A DNA stretch of 64,000 nt. Origin: Patagioenas fasciata (taxonomy: Eukaryota; Chordata; Aves; Columbiformes; Columbidae). The stretch lies in contig NC_092520.1 in assembly GCF_037038585.1 (NCBI RefSeq), positions 10,042,501-10,106,500 of the forward strand, read 5' to 3'. The translations under genes and the position numbers were made by a program. The notes beneath the pieces were generated by a model. The model saw only the letters and a list, made by a program, of their open reading frames with translations, did no database searches and was not told the origin of the DNA. Shown here piece by piece: positions 12,401-25,000 of the stretch (position 1 is the first letter of the stretch; each line of letters begins with the position of its first letter).

Positions 12401-14482
12401 CTGGGATTAGTCAGACTGCTAAAGACTTTGCAGGAAAATTCATGCAACAGTCCTGTTCCCTGCTTTAGTCCTTGCTGGAAGGATGGTGTTTCTGTTGTGA
12501 ACTAGTTTTACATAGTTTTTTTAATCACTGTCTTCTTGGTGATAATTCGTCACTTTATGCTTGTTTCCAGACATCTTTAAAATGCCAGTCACTGAAAAAA
12601 AAAAACCAGAAATTGCCTTTCAGAGGTTTCATGCCTCCATTAAAGCGCAAAAATTAAACCAGCGTGAATTAAACTTTGGATGTGATTTGGTTTTAATCAA
12701 CATAAGTCAGTGTGAATGCAGTTAAATCACTAGAAGTGGCAACTGTAGCAATATAATGCATCTTTACGTGTCAACTCTATGAGGGCTCTATGAATTTAAT
12801 AATAACAGGTACATTTTAAAATTTCATTAACATAATTCTGACTGTTTGTCTGTACCCACAAGCATGCTCACACATGCTGAATGCAGCACACAGCTTGTTG
12901 GGTTTTTGGTTTATTTTTTTTTCATACAACTGGACTCTAAAATGCAAAAAATCCAGATTTATCCCATGACTCCAATAATCAGAAGTTATGAAAGCATAAC
13001 AGCGCTAGAGCATATGAATGCCAGTGTCTCAACAGTCCTCTGTTTTCCAAAATAAGTGATATCAAACTTGCAAAAACTGGACATATTTGAGTAAATCATT
13101 CCACTGACATGATTGACCCTATATTTAAATGGAGAACACAGTGACAGTTTCAACTTGGCAGCCTAGCTGGAGACCACTATCCATTGCTTGGAGGTGTTTG
13201 ATTCCTTTAATAGTTCTTACAGTAAAGCCCAGAATTTTAATATTGTGTGAAAGTCATCTGTGAATTATTTTTACATTTACTAATGATCTTGATAAAATAA
13301 ATTAAAACCCCCCACATTACACACTTATCGAAATGTTATTTTATGGAGTTCTTATCCAACTCTGCACTGAAATGGTATTAGTAATTTGTCATCTATCCAA
13401 AAAGTTGGATTTTAGTAGACAAAGAGTTCAGAACACTTCCATTATGCAACCTTTTACAATGAGTCTTTAAACTCAAACTTTAGAGTTTGTATATATATAC
13501 CCACAAAGTGGAAATGGATGATTTGAGGAGGAAAATATCTTATTTTCCTTAAAACTCTTTATTTTTAATAAGAGACAAATTCTCTGTCCAAAAAAAACCT
13601 GTCCTTTGTATCCTTCTTTTTGGGGACAAAAATTTAAAGAGCTTACCCTTGTTAGGTATGGACATTATAAAAGATTGCAATTTGTGAAGTAAACCAGTTC
13701 ACTCCATAACGTCTTTGCATGATTGAAGCTTATTATTGTTGCTACTGGTTGTGCATGATCTGTGTCAGTTTTGGAGAGGATTGAGCACCCCAGTACTTCT
13801 AAGCACTCACAATTCCCCTCTAAAGGTGAAGATTTCCCATTTTAGACATTAAAAAAAAAAAAGAATAGGTTGAGACAATTTAGCAATTTAAGTAATGACA
13901 AAAATGGTGTTTTGGACAAGGTTGAAGTTATGTCTGATCTTTTATCCTTCTTTTATAATGGCCAATGCTCAGAGAACAGTGCATGGAAGATCACTGTAAG
14001 CAGATATTAGGTAACTGGAGGTCTTAGGCTCTTAGTAAGAGTAGTTAGAGATTGGCCTACACCCAGAAGCATGAGGCTTTACTTCTCTTCCAAAGTTTTT
14101 GTCAGCATTAGCTATAATAGCTCTGGATAATCGTGCTAATTGTTTGAGTTTCCCATTCTTCTTTGAACCTGGCTAAATTCTTGACCCCAGCAACACCCTG
14201 GTACAATGAGCTCCTCATAGGCTTAATCAAGGTCACCCCAGTATGGTAGGGCTAAAAACAAGGTGTTCAGCGAGGTGTTCAGATGTGGGGTGAGCACGTA
14301 GGAGGCTTCTTTGCATTTAGAGGGATGATTTGCTGAGCTGAAGTGAACCATGGACTGAAGCATCTCGGTGAGTGAAAGCCATACCCAGATCTCTGAACTC
14401 CACGGTGAATTGGCTTTTATAATCAACATCTGCTGAATGCTCCTGAGGTAGGAGAAGGCCATCAGCCCTCCCTTGCTCCATC
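12401..14482. other. Intergenic, no gene seen
   Basis: AT-rich DNA upstream of RAB38. Small A and T runs occur, for example near 12595 and 13850. I see no exon with splice borders, no RNA gene and no recognisable repeat over this stretch. Confidence 0.6.
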
Positions 14483-15046
14483 TTAGAATCACAGAATGCC
14501 CTGAGTTGGAAGGGACCCACAACGATCATTGAGTCCAACCCCTGTCCCTGCACAGGACAACCCCACAGTTCACACCGCGTGTCTGAGGACGTTGTCCAGT
14601 CTCTTCTTGAACACTGTCAGGCTTGGGGCCGTGACACCTCCCCGGGGAGCCTATTCCAGAGCTCCAGCAGCCTCTGGGTGAAGAACCTTTTCCTGATGTC
14701 CAACCTGAACCTCCCCTGGCACATCTTCCTGCCATTCCCTCGGGTTCTGTCATTGGTTGCCAAAGAGGAGAGATCAGCACCTGCCCTTCTTCCTCTCCTT
14801 GTGAGGAAGCTCCCTTCAGTCTCCTCTTCTCCAGGCTGAACAAACCAAGTGACTTCAGCCGCTCCTCATACAGTTTCCTCTCCAAAATCTTTACCAACTT
14901 CATAGCCTCTTCTGGACACTCTCCAGCAGCTTTATATCCTTTTTATCTTGTGGCACCCAGAACTGCACACAGTGCTCCAGGTGAGGCTGCACCAGTGCAG
15001 AGCAGAGCGGGACAATCACCTCCCTCAACTGGCTTTTTGAAGGTCT
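14483..15046 (-). mobile_element. CR1 LINE with 3' end and ORF2 tail
   Basis: The left end is the CR1 3' terminus, seen on the plus strand as 'agaatcacagaatgcc' followed by 'gagttggaagggacccacaa'. Moving right, the minus strand reads the C-terminal reverse-transcriptase [22 protein letters not shown], then VQFWV, and the downstream [11 protein letters not shown] block. It is 5' truncated at about 15046, and stops and frameshifts break the frame. It is a dead copy of the usual truncated type. Confidence 0.93.
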
Positions 15047-18000
15047 GTTCCCACATCCTGAGCTACGTGTCTGTACTGGTTTGGCTTCATCAGCACCTGA
15101 AGGCACCAGAGCAGGGAGGTGCAGATGTGTTGCTTATTTGCAGCTCTGCTGCAGGAACAGGCAACGCTGCCATGGGGGAAGGCAGATAATTTGGGCTGGT
15201 CATGTATTAAGTGATCACTGCAAGACTTGTTTGATGATGCCAGCTGATCCCTTCAGGCACACAAACCAGGTCACTGTGAGTCAGAGGTTTGCTGCAGACA
15301 GAGGTGTTCAGGGAAGCGCCCTTAGCCTGGAGCTGTTGAATACAACCTGTCTTAGCTGAGACCATGGTTAAACACAGCTACCATAAACCATATTAGTTTG
15401 CATTTGCCACCCACAGGCAGGTAGTTAGCAAGGCTCAGCTGACAGAGAGTAACTTGTTAAGCTGGGAGGACCAGGCGGTGTCTCTGAGCCTTTATTCTGC
15501 TGCTTCAGGTCCTTCAATAATGTCCAGGCAATAAGAACATGTAAACATGTCACCAATTTAGTTGATATTTCTGTTTTTATATGTTGTTTGTCTGTGTTTT
15601 CTCTGGTAAAGACATACATTTTGAACTTCATTAAATCAATGTAAACAGTAATTGAAATTCCACATGACATTATGCATATCTATGCTGTTTTAGTTTGTAT
15701 TTCCTGCCTATCCACCCTGCTATTTGCAACAGCAGTGTCATCTGATGCTTTGCTATCTCTATGTTAATACTTATAATAGTATTAATAGACTATATTAACA
15801 CTCTATTTTAATTGGCAGGAATTAATACAAACTCTACATGTCCCTCTTGTGAACAATAACATCTAAGAAAATTCTGTCAAACTAAGGGATTACAGACTGT
15901 TGGCCTCAGCATAAAAGTGAAACTCATTTTACAGTGAGAGTTTTAATTATGTTGACAGGAATCAAGGACAGCATAACTACATTCTGGATTTTATCACTCC
16001 TCTTTGCATGGCATCTACCGCAGAAAAGGACGTCAGTCCTGACTGAGCACCATGGTTGGTACTAACATATCTTTTAAAATTATGTTTCCTGAGATACTGA
16101 AAACACAAGGTAATAATTCTTGTCTGAGGAAGAACATTCAAATTATTAGATATTTATGTACTTAAAGGACTGCTATCTAATTATCTAGGGTTTTTACACA
16201 ATAGCTGTTAATGTTCTACCTGGCAGCTTTGAATGCCTTGAGGGGATTGGCCCATGCCATTGTATTGGTCTTCCTGAATATGATATAATATAAATGACAT
16301 CATAAGCCAGAGAAATGCTAAATACACATCTGTGTGTGGGTATGCATATATATGTATATACATGTACGCAAATTAATACGATAGATTATAAGACTATTTT
16401 ATGTCCTGCTTTAAAAATAATTCAAAACATTGACATTCTACACAGTTGGGGTTTTTTTGCCAGGTTTCTGTATCCCAGTTAATCCGGGATATGGAATAAA
16501 TACTAAGTTGTTAGCTACACAGAAGACTGTTCATCTTTTATTAATATACTGTCTTCCTCATTTCAGTCTTAACATATTCTCTGATTTCGCTATGGGAATA
16601 GTCAATCATGGCAAGAATAATATCTTACAGAGAAATACATTGTTTTAACAAAATGTTGCATTTCCCCCAATTTTATTTTTAGAGTAGAAAGACCTAATTA
16701 GCTTGGATTTTCCTTTCTTCCATTCCAACAGTTCTTGTGATTAAGACATTCAATTAAAAATTATTATGGGCTCATCAAACATACCCATAGTGGAACAGTT
16801 ATTGACTCGTCAAACACAGCTAGAGTTATCTTTTGATGAAATTACAATCTTAAGTTACAATTAACTTAGTGTAAAATATACTTTATCAGGAAAGATCCTT
16901 CAAGGAATATCTAAACAAATTTTCATGTAACCAATAGCTTTTATGGTCAGATGTCATGCTACTGTTCTGAAATGAGTTATAACTCCTGCACTCAATTTTT
17001 CTCACTCATTAAAAGTTCAGTCTACACCATGGCTGAAAGCACTCTATCAATAACATAATACTATGGATTTTACAGGTGTGCCCAAGTGTTACCTCTCAGG
17101 AATTATGCTCCAGCTGTCCTGCAAAACAAGATCTGGTTAGCAGGAACAGTCTATGGCAGTGTCTGTTTTATCTCAGAAACTACAATTCTCAAAAACAGCT
17201 AAAACCTTAGAACTACATCCCTGTTATAAAAGTGTTAAACAGGAACAAGTTACTGGTCGAGGGTCCAATTTTGCTCCTAGAGCAATGGATCTGTTTCTAG
17301 GGTTATAGATCCTGCAAGATCAGATGCCATGGCAAGATAGTATTCAGGGCAAAGAAATAGTGAGAACACAGGGAAAGAGATTCCAAATGTTAACGGCTCA
17401 TGGGTACATGAATAATTGTATTTAAGGAATGAGAGTTTGTGGCTCTCTCATAATTACAAACCTTTACTCTGAAAAAGGGACCCAGCTTGGCTCCTTATTC
17501 TACATTCCAATATACCTTTCATGTCCACCAGCCCTTAACAGAAGCCTCCAGACATCTCAGATGGTTTTGGTTACCTGTGTGAGCATAGTCAGTGCTCAGA
17601 TGCAAACACATGTTTCTATTCCATCAGACTCAAAAAATACTGATTTTATGTAATTCCCTTTGTAAAGGCTGATTTTATTTATTTTTTTTTTATAGATCCA
17701 CACCACCTAATAAAATCCAAGTTAAAGTCTACCCTTTGGAGCCTGCGGCGAAATCTTAGATGGGTTGCAGTGTGTTTTACACCAAGTGCACTTGAACAGT
17801 CACCTGGGAATACATGAGAACAGTGCAACACAAAAAGCAATAAGAAGAAGGACCAGAATGTCTACCGTAAGTAAAATCTAATAACAGGGCATCAGTAATA
17901 CTTCAGGAAAAGTAAAGTGGTTTGTCTCTGAAACCAGATGGCAGTGGAAGCATCACACAGCACAGAATTAGACTGAAGTGTGCTGGTTCCAAATGAACAT

Positions 18001-18627
18001 CGCTATGTCTCATATTCAATAAGCAAAGTGCAAGAGTCCTCACTGAGGTTGTAGACTGATCCACCACTCATTGCAGGGTGGCTACTATGGAGCTACCAAT
18101 AAAAGCCTGGACCAAACTGACAGTGCAGCAGTTTTAACCCCCTTCAGATACTGTGAATTATTTGTGTGATGAGCATCAAAGAGTTACAGTGCTACAGATA
18201 GGCATGTTTAGATTCAAGCTAGAAAGTTTCTGATACTCAGCAATCTGTATTATGCCCTCCCATGAGGCTCCATATGCCATCTTCACAGCAGGAGCTTAGA
18301 GACTAGTCTACCTTGTCCGCCACAGAGAAAATCTTCTTAAGAATAGGGCTGAATCACATCAGCAAAAGTTTTGTCTGATGTGTGGAGATTTAAGACTGAT
18401 TCTTGGAGGCTATCAGTCTTTAACGATGCTTCACCCAGCAGCAGCAACTTCATGTGCAGGAATATTTTTTAAGAGTACATCCTAAATTAATATGCATTGG
18501 CCTAAATAATTTTCCTTGAAACTGCAAATTTAAACCATGGAACAAAACTATAAATGATACTCCCTTTACCTCATGAAAGTTCATCAGGAGTATATTTTGT
18601 AAGTTGTATTCAGTAGAATTTACAATA
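15047..18627. other. Intergenic, no gene seen
   Basis: AT-rich DNA between repeats. A short TG/TA-rich alternating purine-pyrimidine stretch lies near 16330-16370, and a T-run near 17685. No exon, RNA gene or clear mobile element was recognised. Confidence 0.55.
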
Positions 18628-20515
18628 TCACAGAACCACTGAGGTGGGAAGGTACTTCAGGGAATCACTGAGTCCATACCCCCCTGCTCAAAGCCAGGAC
18701 AGTAAGAACAGGTTGCTCGGAGCCATGTAAAGTTAGGTGTTGAATGTCTTCAGGGATGAAGACTTCACAATTTCTCTGGGCAACGTGTTCCAGTGTTTGA
18801 CCACACACAGAGCAAAAAGATTTCTTTCATGTTTAAACAGAATTTCCATCTTTTTTCCTGTCTTCTTTACTCAGCCCATCAAGCATACACATCTATAAGA
18901 CCCTCATGAGCCTTATATTCTCCAGGCTGAACTGTGCCAGCTCTCTTGGGCTCTCCTTGATGCTCCAAGGCCTTAATCATCTTTGTCATCCTTTGATGGA
19001 CACAGTTTTCCTTGTCTCTCATACTGGGGAGCCCAGCACTGGACACAGCACTCCAAGTGTATCTCACCAGTGCTTAATTAGAGATGAAAGATCACCTTTC
19101 TCAATCTGCTGGTGATGTTCCACGTAATGCAACTCAGGAGAACGTTTGCTTTCTTTGCTGCAAGGCTGAGGTTCAACTTGATTTCCACCAGGACCTCCAG
19201 GGCCTTTTCTGTAAAACTCTTTCCAGGTGGTTAGTCTCCAACCTGCACTGATGCTTGGGGTTATTCCTCTCCAGCAACAGGATTTGGCACTTCCCCTTGC
19301 TGAACTTCATGAGATTCATCTTTGCCCAATTCTCCAGCCCGTCAAAACCCTTCTGAATGGCAGCACACCCATCGTGTGTATCAATCACCTTGCGTCATCT
19401 GTAAACTTGCTGAGGGTACAGCCTGTCCCCTCATCCAGGTCATTAGTAAAGATTTTGAACAGTATTTGTCCCAGTATTGATCCCTGGGGTACACTTGTAG
19501 TCAGTGGCCTCCAGCTAGGCTTTGTGCAGCTGATCCCAACCTTTGAGCTTGGTAGTTCAGCTAGTTTTCAACCTATCTCACTGCTGATTCATCTAACCCT
19601 TACTTCATCAGTTTGCCTATGAAGATGTTATGGGAGAGAGTGTGAAAAGCCTTGCACATCTTCCACTGTTCTCCCCTTATCCACACCCAGTCATTGCATC
19701 ATAGGTAGCAATCCATTTGGTCAGGCATGATTCCCCCTTCATAAATCTCTGCTGACTACTCCAAATCACCTTCTTGTTCTTCCTATGTTTTAAAATGGCT
19801 TCCGTGATTATTTGCTCCATCGCCTTTCTTGGGATTGAGGTGATGGTTACCAGCCTGTAGTTCTCTGCATTTTCCTTCTTGCTCTTCTTGAAGATAGCAG
19901 TGACATTTGCTTTCTTTCAGGAAACTCTCCTGCTCCCCTTGACTTCCCAAAGATAATCAAGACTGGTCTCATGGTGACATCAGCGACCTCCCTCGGCACT
20001 TATGAGGGCATCCCTGTAAGCTCAGACAGTGAGTCTCTATTCTTCCCCAGTTATCTGTTCCTGGTTCCACCTCGTACATTTCTTTTTCATGTTTGAGTTT
20101 AGTTAGGAGCTCCTTGTTCATCCATGCAAGCCTCCTGTTGCCTTTTTTTATTTCCTGCATGTAGGGATGGGCCATTCTTGAACTTGGAGAAGGCAATTCT
20201 TGAAAATCAATCAGCCGTCCTTGACTCCTCTTCTGTCCAGGGCCCCTCAGATAATTCTTCTAAGTACATTCCTGAACAGGCTGAACTCTGCTCTCCTCAA
20301 GTCAAGGCTCACAACCCTGCTTTTTGCTTTTTTCCCCTCTTCTCGGGATCCCGAACTCTACCCTCTCACAGTCACTTCAGCCAAAGCTGTCCTTAGCTTT
20401 CACATTGCCATACAGTTCTTCCTGGTCACCTCAGTCACCTGTGTCAATGCACTTCAGAAACACCCCGAGTTGCTTGTGCCTTGTTGCACTGTCCCTGCAG
20501 CAGATTTTGGGGTGA
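18628..20515 (-). mobile_element. Long degraded CR1 LINE with endonuclease/RT remnants
   Basis: Read on the minus strand from right to left, this is a near-collinear but broken CR1 ORF2. It starts with the end of the endonuclease domain near 20.5 kb. Next comes the linker NRRLAWMNKELLTKLKHEK (about 20.1 kb), then the decayed KAFDTVSHN-like block (about 19.65 kb). After that come VPQGSILG (about 19.5 kb), SKFTDD (the decayed FADD active-site box, about 19.4 kb) and LENWAKMNLMKFSKGKC (about 19.3 kb). The 3' region reaches 18628, where 'atcacagaaccactgagg' resembles the terminal segment. Multiple stops, frameshifts and internal losses make it inactive. It is the longest LINE copy in the window. 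Confidence 0.9.
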
Positions 20516-21487
20516 GTCTGAGAACCTGAGGCTTCTTCCAGATGTCTGATGAAGGCCATAATATGTAAGAATATTTCTAATACTAAGGAAAAAAAGATAT
20601 TCAGGATTAGATTCAGTTTGAGGAGCGGGTCCCTCTAAATTATTTAGGTCATTACAGATTAGGAGCCTTACAGTAGTTATGAATGGTATGAGAAATCAAC
20701 CAATTTATTCATACAGCACTGTCAGCTACAATGCTCTTTGCCTCATTTGTCTCATGCTGCAGCTGTCTCAGAGGGGTTGGTGTGCAAAGCAAAGCTCCCA
20801 AGAGCTTTACTATACTAGAATAGGCTATAAAATAATGTTTGGCATGAAATAATTGATAGCCAAAGGGCCCGATCCTGTGTGGTCCTAACTATTTCATGAA
20901 AGACATTAAGAATCCACAGTACCTTGCCAAGACCTCCGGATATCTCAGAAGAAGAGCTCAGAGTCTTCTAATAGCTGACCGATATGCTGAATTTATCAGA
21001 TTATTGGAGCAATGGGTTTTTAGACTAGTTCATATTGCAGTCAAGTCATAGTCGTACTTCGTTGTCAGTACATTTTGAGTATGAAGAGGTTGAAAAGCAG
21101 TCAGGCACAAGGAGCTGCTTAATTATGAAATTCCTGTTCATGGACATGATGGTGAGCTGTGCAGTAGTATGTGGGCTCTAAAACCCGATGGTATGCTGGG
21201 CAATTTATCTGTGCAAAAGATCATTATCAGTAAATGACACGTGTAGAGATGGTAAGGAATCACTTACAGTTATGTTTGCGACAGTCCCTTCTCTGCTGTT
21301 TCTGACCTGTGTTTCTCTTTCTAATGTCTCTCTGTCGCAGACTACAAACAGGATTGCTAAATCCTTCAACATCCAACAGATCATACCCTGAAACAGTCTG
21401 TATGAAGGCTTTTGTTCAGTCTGAGCAAGTCTTTATTTTCAATTAAAATTAAACACCCACTTGGGACTCAGGTGATGAGGAGAAGTA
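20516..21487. other. Intergenic, no gene seen
   Basis: Unique-looking DNA between a CR1 and an LTR. No coding, RNA or repeat feature was recognised. Confidence 0.55.
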
Positions 21488-22040
21488 TGGTGGGTTGACC
21501 ATGGCTGGATGCCAGGTGCCCACCAAGCCACTCTGTCATTTCCCTCCTCAGCAGAACAGGGAGGGGAGAAAAAAAAGATGGAAAACAAAACAAAACAAAA
21601 CAAAACAAAACTTGTCATTCAAGATAATGGCAGCTTAATAAAGAGAAAGCAAAGGATGCGTGCGGAAGCAAAGGAAACTAAATATTTATTCTTTACTTCC
21701 CATCTACAGGTGATGTCCAGCCACTTGCCAGCAAGAGAGGCTTCAGTACATGTAGTGGTTGCTTCAGAAGATAAACATCATAATAACAAGAGCCCCTTCT
21801 CCTCCTCCTTTCCCTCAGCTTTTATTGCTGAGCAGATGTATGGAATATTCCTTTGGTCAGTCTGGGTCTTACCCACCCCCAACCTACTGGGTGAGGGGGA
21901 ATGTTGGAGAGACAGCCTTGATGCTGAGAGAGCTCTGATCAGCAGCAGCCAAAACACTTGTTTGTTATCAACATCTTTCTAGCTACCAATACAGCACCAT
22001 GAGGGCTACTATGGGGAAAATTATCTTAGCCAGACTCAAA
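21488..22040 (-). mobile_element. Solo-type endogenous retroviral LTR (ERVL-like)
   Basis: The left end reads 'tggtgggttgaccatggctg', then 'gatgccaggtgcccaccaa', the characteristic end of a bird LTR family seen here in reverse. The right part holds the U3 block ('tatggaatattcctttggtc', 'gttatcaacatctttctagc') and ends with 'ctactatggggaaaattatc'. The same U3 block occurs in the opposite orientation in the LTR at 47 kb, so the two belong to related families. No internal retroviral genes are present alongside. An (AAAAC)n tract is embedded at 21582-21610. Confidence 0.75.
21582..21610 (+). repeat. (AAAAC)n microsatellite
   Basis: Five consecutive AAAAC-type units with no interruption, inside the LTR at 21.5-22.0 kb. 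Confidence 0.95.
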
Positions 22041-25000
22041 ATAAGAAGGAAAACTGATATCCTCTGGTCTCATCTCAGCCACAGGTACTGCTATATCCAG
22101 CACAGCTGAGCTGTTGGAAAATGAGCAGTGACTTCAGCTAGCTTGATAAAACTCGACAACATCTACCCCTGGATGCATTACATTGAAACCAGTGACTAAA
22201 ATGCCATCAAAGTTGCATCACTGGTGACAGGAACAGTGTCACCTTGATTACAAAAACAAGTTTGCAAGAACAGATGTGCTGGTGGGAAGGTGTTGAGAGT
22301 TTTATAAATCCCAAAATGACCCATTTGGGGAGGGGTAGCCTTTCTGATCACTTCCATGGTGTCTTGAGCATCCCTGGCCGCTATACAGTAGCCTGGAATG
22401 ACCAGTGCCATTAGCTTCCTTTTCCTGAGGCCCCATTGTCAGCTTTTTATAAAGAAAGCATTGATCCAAATCAAGCCATACTCAGAAACAGAAAAAAAGG
22501 CTGACAGACTTATGAAAATTATTATAAACACCAACAAATGGCTCTTAAATTTAAAAATAATGATAATAATAATTTTAAAATTAAATAAAATACCACAACA
22601 ACCCCCCTTAACTTTTAAAACATCTGCTTGGGCACAGAAGAAGTTGTGCAAAACACCCAGTGCTGATGGCAAGTCTCAGCATCTGTCTGGGACACTTGTT
22701 AAGTTCTGCTGCCTGTGACTGTCTACCCAAAACTGGAGAGTAGATCTCACACTTACTCATAGAGATTGATGTTTTGTGGCCTGAACAGTTGTACTGAAGT
22801 CAGTGACATTGTTCAGGGGGTCAGGATTTTCTCACTGTAAGTAACATTTATCTGCCCAAGAATAAAGTACTTGAAAATTATAGATGATTTCTTGAACTTC
22901 CACCCTGTTTTCTCTCTTCCAGTGACAATTGAATATTTGTAGAAATTCAGTTTATTGAAGAATTTTCCACGGTTCTTCAAGGTTCAGAATCACAGATGGA
23001 CACAGTGGTACCCAGTCATTACCGATGCTTACTGTGTCTTATCAGAGACCAGTCCTCAATATTTAGATGTAAGAGCATAACATGCACATGAAATGCAACA
23101 TGAGTAATGATCCAGCTTAGAGAATTTCTAAATAAGCAGCAATCTCTCCCCCCGTTACTGATTGCAGAGAGGCAGAGACGTATTGAACTGCATACCTATT
23201 ACCTTTCGGTGACACATCACGCTGCCATTCGAAGGAGCAGCAGAAACATTATTATTGCTCCCTTCCAGAGAAAGGTCAAGAAATAAAGGAATTACTTTAT
23301 ACCTGCAGAGATGAGATTTGGGGCTTTTTTTTGAAAATAAAGCTTTTTTGGTTCCCTTTTTTCTTCCTAAGAAAGTATAATGATTCTGGACATTTTGACA
23401 CAGAAATATATTAGCACCTATTGTTAATAATAATAAAAAATCATTTCTCAAGGCACATTATAAACGCATTGCCACAGCATTTCACTTCCATGAGGAGCTT
23501 TGCCTAAGATCTGACTATAGGTCCATACTGTTCCCAGTCACAGCAGCTTTTATTAATGACATAGCAAAGCCCAGAATCCTCATTTGTACACATTTCTAGA
23601 CAGAACCAGGATCTCATTTTTCATTCATACAATGAAAGAACATAGTGTTTCCCTAGGCCTAACATCTCCTTGCCCCACACAGGCAGAAAAATGATCTGTT
23701 CTCACTGAAGACTTCTCCTGACTTCATGTGGTGATGACATTGCTGCAATTGCCAAATACTGCCCTCATGCAGCCCACACAAACCAACTTGCAAAACATTG
23801 CCACAAATGTCAAACATCACGAAAAGCCATATCCTGCTCAGAGCAAGCATTTTGTATAAAAGCGGTGGACGTTTTCACCCAATGAAAGATTTAACTGAGT
23901 GTGCTCTTCACCAGAGAACCAGCTCCTTGTCTGGTATGTCCCAGCCAGGCTACATCAGAGTTTCTGCCCCAGAAACTCTCTTTGCTTTCAGACATGTAAT
24001 GGACTCAGTGGAGCATGCAGATCTGCATGTTCCTCCAAGAGCAGGACCAGGCACCGAACTGATCATTGCATGGGACAGGACTCCTGCGTTTGCCATGTCA
24101 GTCAACACAACTGCACCTTTTCTCAGCCCACTGAAAGGAATTGTGGAAAGGAATTGGGATGGAAAAGGAAGCTTTCACTATAGGATGTTTCAAAAAGACC
24201 AATCCAATTGGAAATCACTATACCTCTGCAACTATGAACCACTCTTTAATGAAACTCCTACCACTTGAAAGTGCGGGGCATAGAGTTTTCAAACCTGGGT
24301 GACCTCAAAAACAGAATCACAGCAGCGGTGACCTCAGTAGAAGAAAGCACTTTGAGAGGAGTTTGGGATGAACTCAACTATCATCTCGATGTTGTCTGTA
24401 GAGCAGGTGGAGGGAACATAGAGCATTTATGAAGAGGTTACTAAAACTTAATTACTTATTAAAGCATAATTTTGTGTAATTGTAACATCACCATCGTGAA
24501 AGATACTGCTTTGAAATTGGGTCCATCTTTTTGAAACCTTGCACAACAGGATCTTGAACGAGGCCATGGTTTTGGGATTTTAGAGAGATGAAAATACGAC
24601 TACTGTCTACCTGCAGCACAGGTTCACATCCCTTTAATCTTGCTCACAGCAACTCATTGAGCTTTCCCCACTCTCAGCAACCTTCATGTAGACTCCTTGG
24701 AACACCAAGAGCAGACCTTTTCTTGCTGTCCTTACTGATGCCTGGCTGTGTTGGTCATGTTTTGCCCTTTTCATCAGACCCCCTCATCTTCCACACTCGC
24801 TATCACTTCTCCTTGTCACTCCCCTTGCCCTTACTTGACCTTCAGAGAAGGAGCAACTCATGTATCATTCCAGAGGGAGCCACTTGACCCCAAAATAGCA
24901 TCCAGAAGGACACTTCTCTTCCCATTGCCCAGAGACAAGACTTTGAAAAGGTAATAAGACACAATAAAAGTGTTTATAAAGACAGTGATGGGCCTGAGCT

